The notes: generated by a model not told the origin, from the letters alone. Numbered from the stretch's first letter, positions 42,617-54,171 are shown. The stretch is DNA of 64,000 nucleotides from Streptomyces sp. NBC_01476 (GCF_036227265.1 NZ_CP109446.1:5772001-5836000), one strand, 5' to 3'. Numbers and translations: made by a program.

Positions 42617-45181
42617 TCAGGGGGTTTGGCGGAGCCAGAGGGTGGACAAGGGGGGGAGGGTGACGGCGATGCTGTGGGGGCGGCCGTTCCAGGGGTGGGG
42701 TTCGCTCTTGAGGGGGCCGTCGGGGTCGACGCCGCTGCCGCCGTAGCGGGTCTGGTCGGTGTTGAGGACCTGCTGCCAGACGCCCTCGGGGGTGCCCACG
42801 CGGTAGCCCTCGCGGACCACCGGGGAGAAGTTGCTGATGCACAGCAGCGGCTCGCCCGCCGCGTCATGGCGCAGGAAGGAGAAGGTGTTGTCCTCCGCCG
42901 CCCCGCCGTCGACCCACTCGAAGCCCGCCGGGTCGGTGTCGCGCTGCCACAGCGCCGGCGTCCGCCCGTAGACCGCGTTGAGGTCGCGCACCAGGTCACG
43001 CACCCCGCGGTGGTCGCCGGCCGCGGAGTACGTGTCGTCCAGCAGCCACCAGTCCGGCCCGGTGTCGTGCGACCACTCCGCGCCCTGCGCGAACTCCTGG
43101 CCCATGAAGAGGAGTTGCTTGCCCGGGTGGGCCCACATGAAGGCCAGGTACGCCCGCACGTTCGCCCGCTGCTGCCACCAGTCGCCCGGCATCTTGCTGA
43201 CCAGTGAGCCCTTGCCGTGCACCACCTCGTCGTGCGAGATCGGCAGCACGTAGTTCTCGCTGTACGCGTACACCATCGAGAACGTCATCTCGTTGTGGTG
43301 GAACTTGCGGTGCACCGGCTCGTGCGCCATGTAGTCGAGCGAGTCGTGCATCCAGCCCATGTTCCACTTCAGACCGAAGCCGAGGCCCCCGAAACCGGTC
43401 GGGCCCACGTGGTGGGTGGCCCGGGTGACGCCGTCCCACGCGGTGGACTCCTCGGCGATGGTGATCACGCCGGGGCAGCGCCGGTACACCGTCGCGTTCA
43501 TCTCCTGCAGGAACGCCACCGCGTCCAGATTCTCCCGGCCGCCGTGCTCGTTGGGCAGCCATGCGCCGCCCTCGCGCGAGTAGTCCAGGTAGAGCATCGA
43601 GGCGACGGCGTCCACCCGCAGGCCGTCGATGTGGAACTCCTGGCACCAGTAAATCGCGTTGGCGACCAGGAAGTTGCGCACCTCGGTACGGCCGTAGTCG
43701 AAGATCAGCGTGCCCCAGTCGGGGTGTTCCGCGCGGCGCGGGTCGGCCGGTTCGTAGAGCGGCGCACCGTCGAACCGGGCAAGCGCCCACTCGTCCTTGG
43801 GGAAGTGGGCGGGCACCCAGTCCATGATCACGCCGATGCCGGCCCTGTGCAGTGCGTCCACCAGGTAACGGAAGTCGTCCGGTGTGCCGAGCCGCGAGGT
43901 CGGCGCGTAGTACGACGTCACCTGATAGCCCCACGAACCGCCGAACGGGTGCTCGGCGACCGGCATCAACTCCACGTGGGTGAAGCCGAGTTCGGAGACG
44001 TACTCGGGCAGCTGCGTGGCCAGTTCCCGGTAGCTGAGGCCCGGCCGCCAGGACGGCAGGTGCACCTCGTAGACCGAGAACGGCGCCCGGTGCACGGGGG
44101 TGTCGGCGCGACGCGCCATCCACGCGTCGTCCTGCCAGGCGTACGACGAGGAGGTGACGATCGACGCGGTCGCGGGCGGCTGCTCGGTGGCGCGGGCCAT
44201 CGGGTCGGCCTTCATCCCGCGTGAGCCGTCGGGCCGGGTGATCTCGTACTTGTAGGCGGTGCCCTCGGCAACTCCGGGCACGAACAGCTCCCACACGCCG
44301 GAGGAGCCCAGCGAGCGCAGCGGGAAGCCGGTGCCGTCCCAGAAGTTGAAGTCGCCGGCCACCCGGACCCCGCGGGCGTTCGGCGCCCAGACCGTGAAGC
44401 GGGTGCCCGCCACCCCGCCGTGCGTCATCGGCTCCGAGCCGAGCACCTGCCACAGCTGCTCGTGCCGGCCCTCCCGGATCAGGTGCAGGTCCAGCTCGCC
44501 GAGCGTGGGCAGGAAGCGGTACGGGTCCTCGACGATGTGCTCGCCGTCGTCGTAGGTGACCGCGAGCCGGTACCGCGCCGGGACCTCGGTGAGCGGCAGC
44601 AGCGCGGAGAAGAGGCCGTCGCCCTCCGGCTCCAGCTCCGCCCGCAGGCCGTCGGCCAGCACCGCGACCCCCCGGGCGTACGGTCGCAGCGCCCGGAACC
44701 GCACGCCGCCCGGCTCCTTGTGCCCGCCGAGCAGGCCGTGCGGGTCGTGGTGGGCGCCGTTCAGCAGCCGCCAGCGGTCGCCCTCGTCCAGGCTGCTCGG
44801 CCGACCGGGCTCACCGGCGGGTCCCTCGACGGGTGCGGCGGCCGGCTCGGCGGGCTGCCCGGCGGACTCAGGCCCGGGCTCATCGGCGGGCTCCCTGCCG
44901 GGCGCCACGGAGGCGGAAGCAGAGGGGGCCGGGGAAGCCGGGGTGGCCGGGGAAGCCGCGGCGGGGGCCGGCTCCGCCGGGGAACCGCCGTTCACCGCGC
45001 CGCCCGCGTCCTTCGGCGCCGTGCCCGAGGCACCCGGGTGCGGAGTGCCGGCGTCGTAGCCGCGCGCGGTGGCCTCCGGGAGCGACCCGGGAGCCGCCGC
45101 CGCGGCGGACGGGCCCGCCGTACCGGCCGTCGGCGGGGTGAAGGAACGGTCCTGCGGTGAGTCGGGGGTGCGCGCGGTCAC
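42617..45181 (-). CDS. glgB: 1,4-alpha-glucan branching enzyme
   Basis: An 854-residue GH13 branching enzyme. Residues 1-130 are a low-complexity Ala/Pro/Ser/Gly extension, much longer than usual. Then come the N1 and CBM48 domains (RFTVWAPNARGVRVAGDFNFWDG) and the catalytic barrel with D524 (DGLRVDAVAS), E577 (TIAEEST) and D651 (ISHDEVVHGKG). It makes alpha-1,6 branches in the glucan built by GlgE. The GTG start has GAGGAG 9 bases upstream. It is the last gene of the glgE-treS-mak-glgB array, 60 bases after mak. Confidence 0.97.
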   Translation of the reverse strand: MTARTPDSPQDRSFTPPTAGTAGPSAAAAAPGSLPEATARGYDAGTPHPGASGTAPKDAGGAVNGGSPAEPAPAAASPATPASPAPSASASVAPGREPADEPGPESAGQPAEPAAAPVEGPAGEPGRPSSLDEGDRWRLLNGAHHDPHGLLGGHKEPGGVRFRALRPYARGVAVLADGLRAELEPEGDGLFSALLPLTEVPARYRLAVTYDDGEHIVEDPYRFLPTLGELDLHLIREGRHEQLWQVLGSEPMTHGGVAGTRFTVWAPNARGVRVAGDFNFWDGTGFPLRSLGSSGVWELFVPGVAEGTAYKYEITRPDGSRGMKADPMARATEQPPATASIVTSSSYAWQDDAWMARRADTPVHRAPFSVYEVHLPSWRPGLSYRELATQLPEYVSELGFTHVELMPVAEHPFGGSWGYQVTSYYAPTSRLGTPDDFRYLVDALHRAGIGVIMDWVPAHFPKDEWALARFDGAPLYEPADPRRAEHPDWGTLIFDYGRTEVRNFLVANAIYWCQEFHIDGLRVDAVASMLYLDYSREGGAWLPNEHGGRENLDAVAFLQEMNATVYRRCPGVITIAEESTAWDGVTRATHHVGPTGFGGLGFGLKWNMGWMHDSLDYMAHEPVHRKFHHNEMTFSMVYAYSENYVLPISHDEVVHGKGSLVSKMPGDWWQQRANVRAYLAFMWAHPGKQLLFMGQEFAQGAEWSHDTGPDWWLLDDTYSAAGDHRGVRDLVRDLNAVYGRTPALWQRDTDPAGFEWVDGGAAEDNTFSFLRHDAAGEPLLCISNFSPVVREGYRVGTPEGVWQQVLNTDQTRYGGSGVDPDGPLKSEPHPWNGRPHSIAVTLPPLSTLWLRQTP

Positions 45182-45241
45182 TGGCTGAATCTCCTCGGAC
45201 GGATCGGCAAGTCTGGCGGGTGCGGGCCGCGGTCAACCTCT

Positions 45242-46768
45242 TCATACCGCCGAAGTGGCCAGGCGGGCGAGGGCGGAGAGCGGAATGGGCAGCCAGGCGG
45301 GGCGGTGCCTGGCCTCGTACCGGGCTTCGTAGACCGCCTTGTCCGTCTCGAAGGCCCGTATCAACACAGGCTGTTCGCGTGGATCGAGGCCGGCCACCTC
45401 GGCGTACCCGGTGCAGAAGGCGTCCCGGTGGCGGGCCGCCCACGGGCCGTTGCCGCTGTGGTACGCGGCGTAGTCGAAGGACCGGAGCATGCCGGCCACG
45501 TCCTGGACCGGCGGCGCCGGACGGCGGCGTTCGGCGAGCGGCCGGGCCGGCTCGCCCTCGAAGTCGATCAGCACCCACTCGCCGTCCGGCCCGCGGAGCG
45601 CCTGCCCCAGGTGCAGGTCGCCGTGGATGCGCTGGGCCACCACCTCGTCGGTCCCGGCGGCGGCGCCCAGCTTGGCCAGGTCGTCGAAGGCCGACCGCAG
45701 CGCGGCGGCGTACGGTCGTACCGCGGGCACCTCGGCCGCCGTCTCCTCCAGCCGCCGTGTCATCGCGGCGGCCATACGTTCCAGCGCCGCGCCGTCCAGC
45801 CGCTGGACGTCCAGCGCCGCGGCCAGCGAGGCGTGCACCTCCGCGGTGGCCCGCCCGAGCGCGGCCGCCTCGTCGCGGAAGTCGCCGTCCTCGGCGACCG
45901 AGGCGGTGGCCAGCGTCCATCCGTCGGCCGAGCCCGGCAGGAAGCGCTGCAGCACCCCGAGCGTCACCGGCTCGCCCGCCGTGGGCTGCGTACCGGCGTC
46001 ACCGGCGGCCCCCTTTTCACTGGCGTCTTCACTGGCGTCGCCGCGGTCACCGGTGCCCGGGGCGTCCTCCTGGTCCTCGTCGGAGTCCAGCGCCTCGAAC
46101 CAGGCGACCGGCTCCGCCACCCGCCGCGAGCCCGCCCTGGCCAGCGCCAGCGACAGCTCCAGGTCGGGGTTGGTGCCGGGGGAGACCCGGCGGAAGAGCT
46201 TGAGGATGTAGGCGTCGCCGTAGACCACGGAGGTGTTCGACTGCTCGGCGGTGGAGACCCGCGGGGTCAGCCCCGGCGGGAACTGCGCGCTCGGCTCGGT
46301 GGTGAAGCGCAGCCGGCCGATCCGGCCGGGCAGCCGCAGCCGTTCGAGGAGCAGCGCGGCCAGCCGGGGGTCGTGCGGGGCGTCGTAGAGCGTCAGCCCG
46401 TCGTAGGGGCCGCCGACCGCGGTGCCCAGCGAGGTACGGACCAGCGACGAGGGCAGCAGTGGGTGGGCGCCGAGCAGGAGTTGATAGCAGTCCGCGGGCC
46501 GGTCCGGCTGCTCCACGTCGACCAGCACGTGCAGCAGTCCCAGCGGGCCGAGCCGCCCGCCGGGCGGCACCAGCTCGGTGGCCGCGGCCAGCCGGAGGCG
46601 GCCGATGGGCAGGCCCTTGCCGGCGAACCAGCGCTGCCGCGGCAGCCAGCGGCGCAGCAGCGGATCGAGGGAGTCCAGCAGCCCCGACTCCAGATCGCGG
46701 TCCACCGCGGCCGGGGCGGAAGCTGCTGACGCAGCAGGGGATACACGGGTCCAGGAGGTGTCCGACAT
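45242..46768 (-). CDS. mak: Maltokinase
   Basis: A 508-residue kinase that phosphorylates maltose at C1 to give maltose-1-phosphate, the donor for GlgE. It has the N-terminal cap domain (RRWLPRQRWFAGKGLPIGRLRL) and the phosphotransferase core with IHGDLHLGQAL and LIDFEGEPARPLAERR, the aminoglycoside-kinase-like catalytic and metal motifs. An acidic linker at about 205-240 is rich in Asp, Glu and Ala. The ATG at 46768 has AAAGGAC upstream. In actinobacteria it works in complex with TreS (also called Pep2). A hairpin lies between treS and mak. Confidence 0.95.
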   Translation of the reverse strand: MSDTSWTRVSPAASAASAPAAVDRDLESGLLDSLDPLLRRWLPRQRWFAGKGLPIGRLRLAAATELVPPGGRLGPLGLLHVLVDVEQPDRPADCYQLLLGAHPLLPSSLVRTSLGTAVGGPYDGLTLYDAPHDPRLAALLLERLRLPGRIGRLRFTTEPSAQFPPGLTPRVSTAEQSNTSVVYGDAYILKLFRRVSPGTNPDLELSLALARAGSRRVAEPVAWFEALDSDEDQEDAPGTGDRGDASEDASEKGAAGDAGTQPTAGEPVTLGVLQRFLPGSADGWTLATASVAEDGDFRDEAAALGRATAEVHASLAAALDVQRLDGAALERMAAAMTRRLEETAAEVPAVRPYAAALRSAFDDLAKLGAAAGTDEVVAQRIHGDLHLGQALRGPDGEWVLIDFEGEPARPLAERRRPAPPVQDVAGMLRSFDYAAYHSGNGPWAARHRDAFCTGYAEVAGLDPREQPVLIRAFETDKAVYEARYEARHRPAWLPIPLSALARLATSAV

Positions 46769-46980
46769 GACGTCCTTTCCCCGGGGAGTCGCGCACCCAG
46801 CGCTTTGTGTGAGCGGCGGGGGCGCCAGCCTCCCGGATGGCGGGTGCGGGCTGTCCGGCGACACGGGGGAGCCTGCCCCGGGCGGGTGACAGGAAACCGC
46901 CGTACGGGCTGCTGGAGGAGTACTTCTGGATCCCTCTGGATACTGCCAAAGGTCGGTCGCGCCCGCACCTCGGGCACGCG

Positions 46981-47003
46981 GGGGGCCGGGCGCCCCGGCC
47001 CCC
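46981..47003 (-). terminator. 9-bp perfect hairpin between treS and mak
   Basis: GGGGGCCGG (46981-46989) pairs with CCGGCCCCC (46995-47003) around a 5-base loop, just after the treS stop in the transcription direction. A 240-bp gap separates treS from mak. It may be a partial terminator within the array. Confidence 0.5.
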
Positions 47004-47008
47004 CTCCC

Positions 47009-48705
<1,697 letters not shown>

Positions 48706-48709
<4 letters not shown>

Positions 48710-50691
48710 CTGAGTGACCCTCCGATCGATGGAGACGGTCGCAGTGACAGCACGTGCGCGGGCGCGCGGCCCGGCTCAAGGCGCACATAGTTGTTCCTGC
48801 CCCAGTGGTAGGTCTCGCCGGTGAGCTCGTCGCGCACCGGGAACGACTCGTGCCAGGAGAGGCCGAGTTCTGGCATGTTCAACGACACGGTCGCCTCCTG
48901 GGTGTGGAACGGGTCCAGGTTGACGACCACCAGTACGACGTCGTCGTCCCGCCGCTTGGAGTAGGCCAGCAGCGCGTCGTTGTCCACGTGGTGGAACGTG
49001 ATGTCCCGCAGCTGCCGCAGCGCCGGGTGACGGCGGCGGAGCCGGTTGAGCGTGGTGAGCAGCGGAGCGAGCGAGCGTCCCTCCGCTTCCGCCGCGGCCC
49101 AGTCACGCGGCCGCAGCTGGTACTTCTCCGAGTCGAGGTACTCCTCGCTGCCCGGTTTCGCGGGGGTCGCCTCGCACAGCTCGAACCCCGCGTACACCCC
49201 CCAGCTGGGGGAGAGGGTGGCGGCGAGCACGGCCCGCGTCTCGAACGCGGGACGGCCGCCGTTCTGCAGATAGGCATGGAGGATGTCAGGAGTGTTCACA
49301 AAGAAGTTCGGCCGCATCCAGCCTGCCGTCCCGTGCGCCAACTCCAGCATGTAATCGGTCAGTTCCGTTTTGTCGTTGCGCCAGGTGAAGTAGGTGTACG
49401 ACTGCTGGAAGCCGATCTGTCCGAGCATGCTCATCATCGCGGGACGGGTGAACGCCTCGGCCAGGAAGATCACATCGGGATCGGTCCTGTTGATGTCGGC
49501 GATCACCTTCTCCCAGAACACCACCGGCTTGGTGTGCGGATTGTCGACCCGGAAGATCCGTACGCCGTGCGCCATCCAGTGCCGCAGCACCCGCAGGGTC
49601 TCCCGGACCAGGCCGGCGAAGTCCTCGTCGAAGGCGATCGGGTAGATGTCCTGGTACTTCTTCGGCGGGTTCTCGGCATACGCGATGGTGCCGTCCGCCC
49701 GGTGGGCGAACCACTCCGGGTGCTTGCCGACCCAGGGGTGGTCCGGCGAGCACTGGAGGGCGAAGTCCAGGGCGATCTCCAGGCGCAGCTCGCGGGCGCG
49801 GGCCACGAAGTGGTCGAAGTCGGCGATCGTGCCCAGATCCGGGTGGACGGCGTCGTGGCCACCCTCCGCGGAGCCGATCGCCCAGGGCGAGCCGACGTCG
49901 TCGGGGCCCGCCGAGAGGCTGTTGTTCGGTCCCTTGCGGAACGCTCTGCCGATGGGATGAATAGGTGGCAAGTACACCACATCGAACCCCATCGCGGCCA
50001 CCGCCGGCAGCCGCTCGGCGGCGGTGCGGAAGGTACCCGAGCGGGGGGCGCGGCCGGGCTCGACCACCGCGCCCTCCGAGCGCGGGAAGAACTCGTACCA
50101 GGACCCGAAGAGCGCGCGCTCCCGCTCCACCTGCAACGGCAGTGGACGTGAGGCGCTGACCAGTTCCCGCAAGGGGTAGCGGTCGAGCACCGCCACCACG
50201 TCGGGGGTGATCGCCGCCGCGTGCCGGGCCGAGGCCGGCCGGCCGCTGTCCCGCAGCGCGTCCACCGCGGCCAGCACGGTCTGCCGCTCGTCGCCCTTGG
50301 GCACGCCGGCCGCGGCCCGCTCGTGCAGCTGGGCGCCCTCGGCCAGCACCAGATCGGTGTCAATGCCCGCCGGGATCTTGATGCCGGCGGTGTGCCGCCA
50401 GGTCCCCACCGGGTCGGACCAGCCCTCCACGGTGTACGTCCAGCGGCCCTCGGCGGTGGGCGTGACCCGCGCCCCCCACCGGTCGGTGCCCGGCTCCAGC
50501 GGGTGCATCGGGGTGAAGGGACCCGGCCGGCCCGCCGGGTCGCGCAGCACCACATTGGCCGCAACCGCGTCGTGCCCCTCCCGGAACACGGTGGCCGTCA
50601 CCTCGAACGTCTCGCCGGCCACCGCCTTCGCCGGGCGGCGGCCGCAGTCCACGACCGGGCGGACATCGACAACGGGAATACGACCGATCAT
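48706..50691 (-). CDS. glgE: Alpha-1,4-glucan:maltose-1-phosphate maltosyltransferase GlgE
   Basis: A 661-residue GH13_3 enzyme that adds maltosyl units from maltose-1-phosphate to alpha-glucan. By alignment with S. coelicolor GlgE (D394, E423), the nucleophile is D383 in IFRVDNPHTKP and the acid/base is E412 in IFLAEAFTRP. The N-terminal domain (about 1-120) begins IGRIPVVDVRPVVDCGRRPAKAV. The ATG at 50691 follows AGGTGAGGCA. It is the first gene of the array; its stop overlaps treS. The upstream 562-bp region holds repeats and likely regulation. Confidence 0.97.
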
Positions 50692-50720
50692 TGCCTCACC
50701 TGTACAACTCGTGATATTCG

Positions 50721-50762
50721 GGTCATTGGATCATTCAGGCTATTTGGGTCATTTTTGGTCAT
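50721..50762 (-). repeat. Direct repeats of ATGACC upstream of glgE
   Basis: On the minus strand ATGACC occurs at 50762-50757, 50752-50747 and 50726-50721, with ATGATC at 50734-50729. The first two are one helical turn apart (10 bp). They lie 30 to 71 bases before the glgE start, where an activator or repressor could bind. Confidence 0.5.
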
Positions 50763-50790
50763 ATGGACAACTGATGATGTTCTGGACACC

Positions 50791-50840
50791 ATGCCGCTCG
50801 GTGCCGCTCGGTGCCGCTCGGTGCCGCTCGGTGTCACTCG
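50791..50840 (+). repeat. Five tandem 10-bp repeats (GTGCCGCTCG)
   Basis: Three perfect copies (50801-50830) are flanked by ATGCCGCTCG before and GTGTCACTCG after. The 10-bp period places every copy on the same face of the helix. Confidence 0.85.
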
Positions 50841-51039
50841 GTTGCCTGCTCGGCGGGACGTACGGCGGACGTCGGCCGTACGGGTGCTGACGGGTACTAC
50901 TTGATCGATGGTCGTACAGTTCCAGGAACGGGAGGGGGACGGCGCCCCCACGCTCTTTTTAACTGTTCTTGGCGCAACGGGCCTGCCTGACTGGCCTGCC
51001 CGCGCGACCGCAAGTCTGCGCGTTCACTCATGTGGATGT

Positions 51040-51053
51040 GTGAGCGGGGTCAC
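51040..51053. promoter_or_regulatory. Crp-like site GTGA-N6-TCAC in the glgE/glgP region
   Basis: GTGA (51040-51043) and TCAC (51050-51053) are 6 bases apart. It also fits the Streptomyces Crp pattern GTG-N6-GNCAC. It is about 200 bases upstream of glgP and 350 upstream of glgE. Confidence 0.45.
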
Positions 51054-51240
51054 CGGATCGGTGCATCCGGGCCACTGGGCAGCCTGCCCCGCACTCGCCG
51101 GGTGAACGCACCACGACCCCGCGTTTCGGTAGCACGTCGCCGGTGCCTCCATCCGCCGTGGGACGCCTCCGTGAGCCGCCGTTCGAGCGTTTGAACCAGC
51201 TGATCGTGGAGATCGCTCCCGGGCTCCCCGCCGTCGGAGC

Positions 51241-51246
51241 TACGGT
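51241..51246 (+). promoter_or_regulatory. -10 hexamer TACGGT for glgP, probable leaderless start
   Basis: TACGGT is followed by 7 bases and then the GTG at 51254. A GGAGG lies only one base before the GTG, too close to serve as a normal ribosome site. Confidence 0.5.
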
Positions 51247-51253
51247 CGGAGGT

Positions 51254-53869
51254 GTGAAGGCTATCCGTCGATTCACCGTGCGCACTGTCCTGCCGGAACC
51301 TCTGCGCCCGCTGGGGGAGCTGGCCCAGAACCTACGCTGGTCATGGCATCAGGAGACCAGGGAGCTGTTCCGAGGCGTCGATCCGGAAGGCTGGCGGGCC
51401 GCCCAGGGCGATCCGGTACGGCTGCTCGGCGCGGTCTCCAAGGAACGGCTGACCACGCTCGCCGGCGACCGGCGCTTCCTGCGCCGGCTGGCCGCCGCGG
51501 CCGAGGATCTCGCCGACTACACCACCAACCCCCGCTGGTACCAGGAACAGAGTGACCTGCCCGCCGCCATCGCCTACTTCTCACCCGAATTCGGCGTCAC
51601 CTCGGCCCTGCCGCAGTACAGCGGCGGGCTGGGCATCCTCGCCGGAGACCACCTCAAGGCCGCAAGCGACCTCGGCGTACCGCTGATCGGTGTCGGCCTG
51701 CTCTACCGGCACGGCTACTTCCGCCAGACCCTCTCCCGGGAGGGCTGGCAGCAGGAGCAGTACCCCGTCCTCGATCCCAACTCGCTGCCCGTCACCCCGC
51801 TGCGGGAGGCCGACGGCACCCCGGCCGAGGTCACCTTGACCCTCACCGGCGGCCGCGCCCTGCACGCCCGGATCTGGAAGGCCCAGGTCGGGCGGGTCCC
51901 GCTGCTGCTCCTCGACTCCGACGTGGAGAGCAACCAGCCCGCCGAACGCGATGTCACCGACCGGCTCTACGGCGGCGGCAGCGAACACCGGCTGCTCCAG
52001 GAGATGCTGCTGGGCATCGGCGGCGTCCGCGCGGTGCGGGCGTACTGCCGGATCACCGGCCACCTCGCACCCGAGGTCTTCCACACCAACGAGGGCCACG
52101 CCGGCTTCCTCGGCCTGGAGCGCATAAGGGAGCTCTCCCTCGAAGGGCTCGACTTCGACACCGCCCTGGAAGCGGTCCGGGCCGGCACCCTGTTCACCAC
52201 CCACACCCCGGTCCCGGCCGGCATCGACCGCTTCGACCGCGAGCTGGTCGGCCGCTACCTCGGCGACGGCGGCGAACTGCCCGGCGTCGACATCGGCCGG
52301 ATCCTGGAACTCGGCCGCGAGACGTACCCCGGCGGGGACCCCAACCTCTTCAACATGGCCGTGATGGGCCTGCGGCTCGCCCAGCGGGCCAACGGCGTCT
52401 CCACCCTGCACGGGGCGGTCAGCCGGGAGATGTTCGCCGGCCTCTGGCCGGGCTTCGACCCCGAGGACGTGCCGATCACCTCGATCACCAACGGGGTGCA
52501 CGCGCCCACCTGGGTGGCGCCGGAGGTACAGCGGCTCGCCGCCCAGCACGCCGGCGCACAAGCCGCCGAGGACGCCATGATCATCGGCGGCTCCGACCGG
52601 TGGGAGGCCATCGCGGGCCTGCCCGACCAGGCGATCTGGGAGCTGCGCCGCGAACTGCGCGAGCAGTTGGTGGACGATGTACGGCGCCGGCTGCGGGCCT
52701 CCTGGCGGCAGCGTGGCGCGGGCGACGCGGAACTCGGCTGGACCGACTCCGTCCTTGACCCGGACGTGCTCACCATCGGCTTCGCCCGCCGGGTCCCGTC
52801 CTACAAGCGGCTCACCTTGATGCTGCGCGACCAGGAGCGGCTGACGGGTCTGCTGCTCCACCCCGAGCGGCCGATCCAGATCGTGGTGGCCGGCAAGGCG
52901 CACCCCGCCGACGACGGCGGCAAGCGGCTGGTCCAGGAGCTGGTCCGGTTCACCGACGACCCCCGGGTGCGGCACCGCATCGTCTTCCTGCCCGACTACG
53001 ACATGCGGATGGCGCGGCTGCTCTACCCCGGCTGCGACGTCTGGCTCAACAACCCGCTGCGCCCGCTGGAGGCGTGCGGCACCTCGGGGATGAAGGCGGC
53101 GCTCAACGGCTGCCTCAACCTGTCGGTGCTCGACGGCTGGTGGGACGAGTGGTTCGACGGCGACAACGGCTGGGCGATCCCCACCGCCGACGGCCTCAGC
53201 GACGAGGACCGCCGCGACCAGCTGGAGGCCGCAGCCCTCTACGAGCTGCTGGAGAACCAGGTCGCCCCGCGGTTCTACGACCACGGCCCGCAGGCGGCGC
53301 CCAAGCGCTGGATCGAGATGGTCCGGCACACCCTGTCCACGCTCGGCCCGAAGGTGCTGGCAGGACGGATGGTCCGGGACTACGTCAACGAGCTGTACGC
53401 GCCCGCGGCCCGGTCGCACCGCGCCATACAGGGTCCGGCGGCGGCCGAGCTGGCCGGCTGGAAGCAGCGGGTGCGCCGGCAGTGGCCGCAGGTCTCGGTC
53501 GACCATGTGGAGACCGGCGCGGTCGAGGAGGGCACCACCCCGGAGCTGGGCTCCACCCTCACCCTGCGGGCCCAGGTGTCGCTCGGCGGCCTCGACCCGG
53601 CGGACGTCGAGGTCCAGCTGCTGGCCGGGCGGGTGGACGCCGCCGACCGGCTGACCTCGCCGACGGTGATCCCGCTCAAGCCGACCGCCCGCCCGGATTC
53701 CGCCGGGCGGCAGAGTTACGAAGGCCAGCTGACCCTCGACCGCACCGGGGCCTTCGGGTACACCGTGCGGGTGCTGCCGGCCCATCCGCTGCTGGCCACC
53801 TCGGCCGAGCTGGGATTGGTGGCGGCGCCGGCCGAGGCGGAGGGGATGACCGCCGGCCTGCTGCGCTGA
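51254..53869 (+). CDS. glgP: Alpha-glucan phosphorylase
   Basis: An 871-residue glucan phosphorylase of the shorter bacterial/archaeal type, which releases glucose-1-phosphate from glucan ends. The N-terminal DUF3417 domain begins KAIRRFTVRTVLPEPLRPLGELAQNLRWSWH. The core has AYFSPEFGVTSALPQYSGGLGILAGDHLKAASDLG, FARRVPSYKR and the PLP-lysine segment EACGTSGMKAALNG. A C-terminal beta domain of about 150 residues follows. The GTG at 51254 is chosen from family similarity and the -10 hexamer. Divergent from the glgE array, it would drain the glucan that the array makes. Confidence 0.95.
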   Translation: MKAIRRFTVRTVLPEPLRPLGELAQNLRWSWHQETRELFRGVDPEGWRAAQGDPVRLLGAVSKERLTTLAGDRRFLRRLAAAAEDLADYTTNPRWYQEQSDLPAAIAYFSPEFGVTSALPQYSGGLGILAGDHLKAASDLGVPLIGVGLLYRHGYFRQTLSREGWQQEQYPVLDPNSLPVTPLREADGTPAEVTLTLTGGRALHARIWKAQVGRVPLLLLDSDVESNQPAERDVTDRLYGGGSEHRLLQEMLLGIGGVRAVRAYCRITGHLAPEVFHTNEGHAGFLGLERIRELSLEGLDFDTALEAVRAGTLFTTHTPVPAGIDRFDRELVGRYLGDGGELPGVDIGRILELGRETYPGGDPNLFNMAVMGLRLAQRANGVSTLHGAVSREMFAGLWPGFDPEDVPITSITNGVHAPTWVAPEVQRLAAQHAGAQAAEDAMIIGGSDRWEAIAGLPDQAIWELRRELREQLVDDVRRRLRASWRQRGAGDAELGWTDSVLDPDVLTIGFARRVPSYKRLTLMLRDQERLTGLLLHPERPIQIVVAGKAHPADDGGKRLVQELVRFTDDPRVRHRIVFLPDYDMRMARLLYPGCDVWLNNPLRPLEACGTSGMKAALNGCLNLSVLDGWWDEWFDGDNGWAIPTADGLSDEDRRDQLEAAALYELLENQVAPRFYDHGPQAAPKRWIEMVRHTLSTLGPKVLAGRMVRDYVNELYAPAARSHRAIQGPAAAELAGWKQRVRRQWPQVSVDHVETGAVEEGTTPELGSTLTLRAQVSLGGLDPADVEVQLLAGRVDAADRLTSPTVIPLKPTARPDSAGRQSYEGQLTLDRTGAFGYTVRVLPAHPLLATSAELGLVAAPAEAEGMTAGLLR

Positions 53870-53917
53870 CGGCCGCTTCCTGTACAGGCCGCGGCTCCGC
53901 CGGACCCGCGGCCACGC

Positions 53918-53950
53918 GGAAGGCCCGCACCTGACCGGTGCGGGCCTTCC
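53918..53950. terminator. Bidirectional 14-bp hairpin between glgP and csp
   Basis: GGAAGGCCCGCACC (53918-53931) pairs perfectly with GGTGCGGGCCTTCC (53937-53950) around the loop TGACC, between converging genes. Confidence 0.85.
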
Positions 53951-53964
53951 CTGTGTGCTGCGGT

Positions 53965-54171
53965 TCAGCTCATCTGGCGGATGTTCTCCGCCTGCGGGCC
54001 CTTCTGGCCCTGAGTGACATCGAACTCGACCTTCTGGCCTTCGAGCAGCTCGCGGTAACCCTGCGACAGGATGTTGGAGTAGTGCGCGAAGACGTCGGAG
54101 CCGCCGCCGTCCTGCTCGATGAAGCCGAAGCCCTTTTCCGAGTTGAACCACTTCACGGTTCCGGTTGCCAT
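53965..54171 (-). CDS. Cold-shock domain protein
   Basis: A 68-residue CspA-type protein that binds single-stranded nucleic acid. Opening MATGTVKWFNSEKGFGFIEQD holds RNP1 (KGFGFI); VFAHYSNI is the RNP2 region. The ATG at 54171 follows AGGAGAGATGGAT. Most Streptomyces Csp proteins open this way and act as RNA chaperones. The 25-codon upstream extension in the same frame is leader. It is transcribed toward glgP and ends in a shared hairpin. Confidence 0.96.
   Translation of the reverse strand: MATGTVKWFNSEKGFGFIEQDGGGSDVFAHYSNILSQGYRELLEGQKVEFDVTQGQKGPQAENIRQMS

Larger units (their letters stand above)
50692..51253. other. 562-bp divergent control region glgE / glgP
   Basis: No gene. It is A/T-richer near glgE than the rest of the window. 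It holds ATGACC-type direct repeats on the minus strand (50721-50762), a 10-bp tandem repeat (50791-50840), a short T run (50956-50961), a Crp-like GTGA-N6-TCAC (51040-51053), and a TACGGT -10 for glgP (51241-51246). On the glgE side TAGCCT is present on the minus strand near 50736-50741, but no matching -35 is clear. Confidence 0.55.

Noticed and set aside
41382..42842. 486-codon minus-strand frame opposite pfkA
   Set aside because: His/Asp/Val-rich antisense translation of pfkA with a Pro/Arg start. No family resemblance.
50791..50840. Possible CRISPR array at the 10-bp repeats
   Set aside because: The units are contiguous with no spacers and far too short for CRISPR repeats. No cas genes are present.
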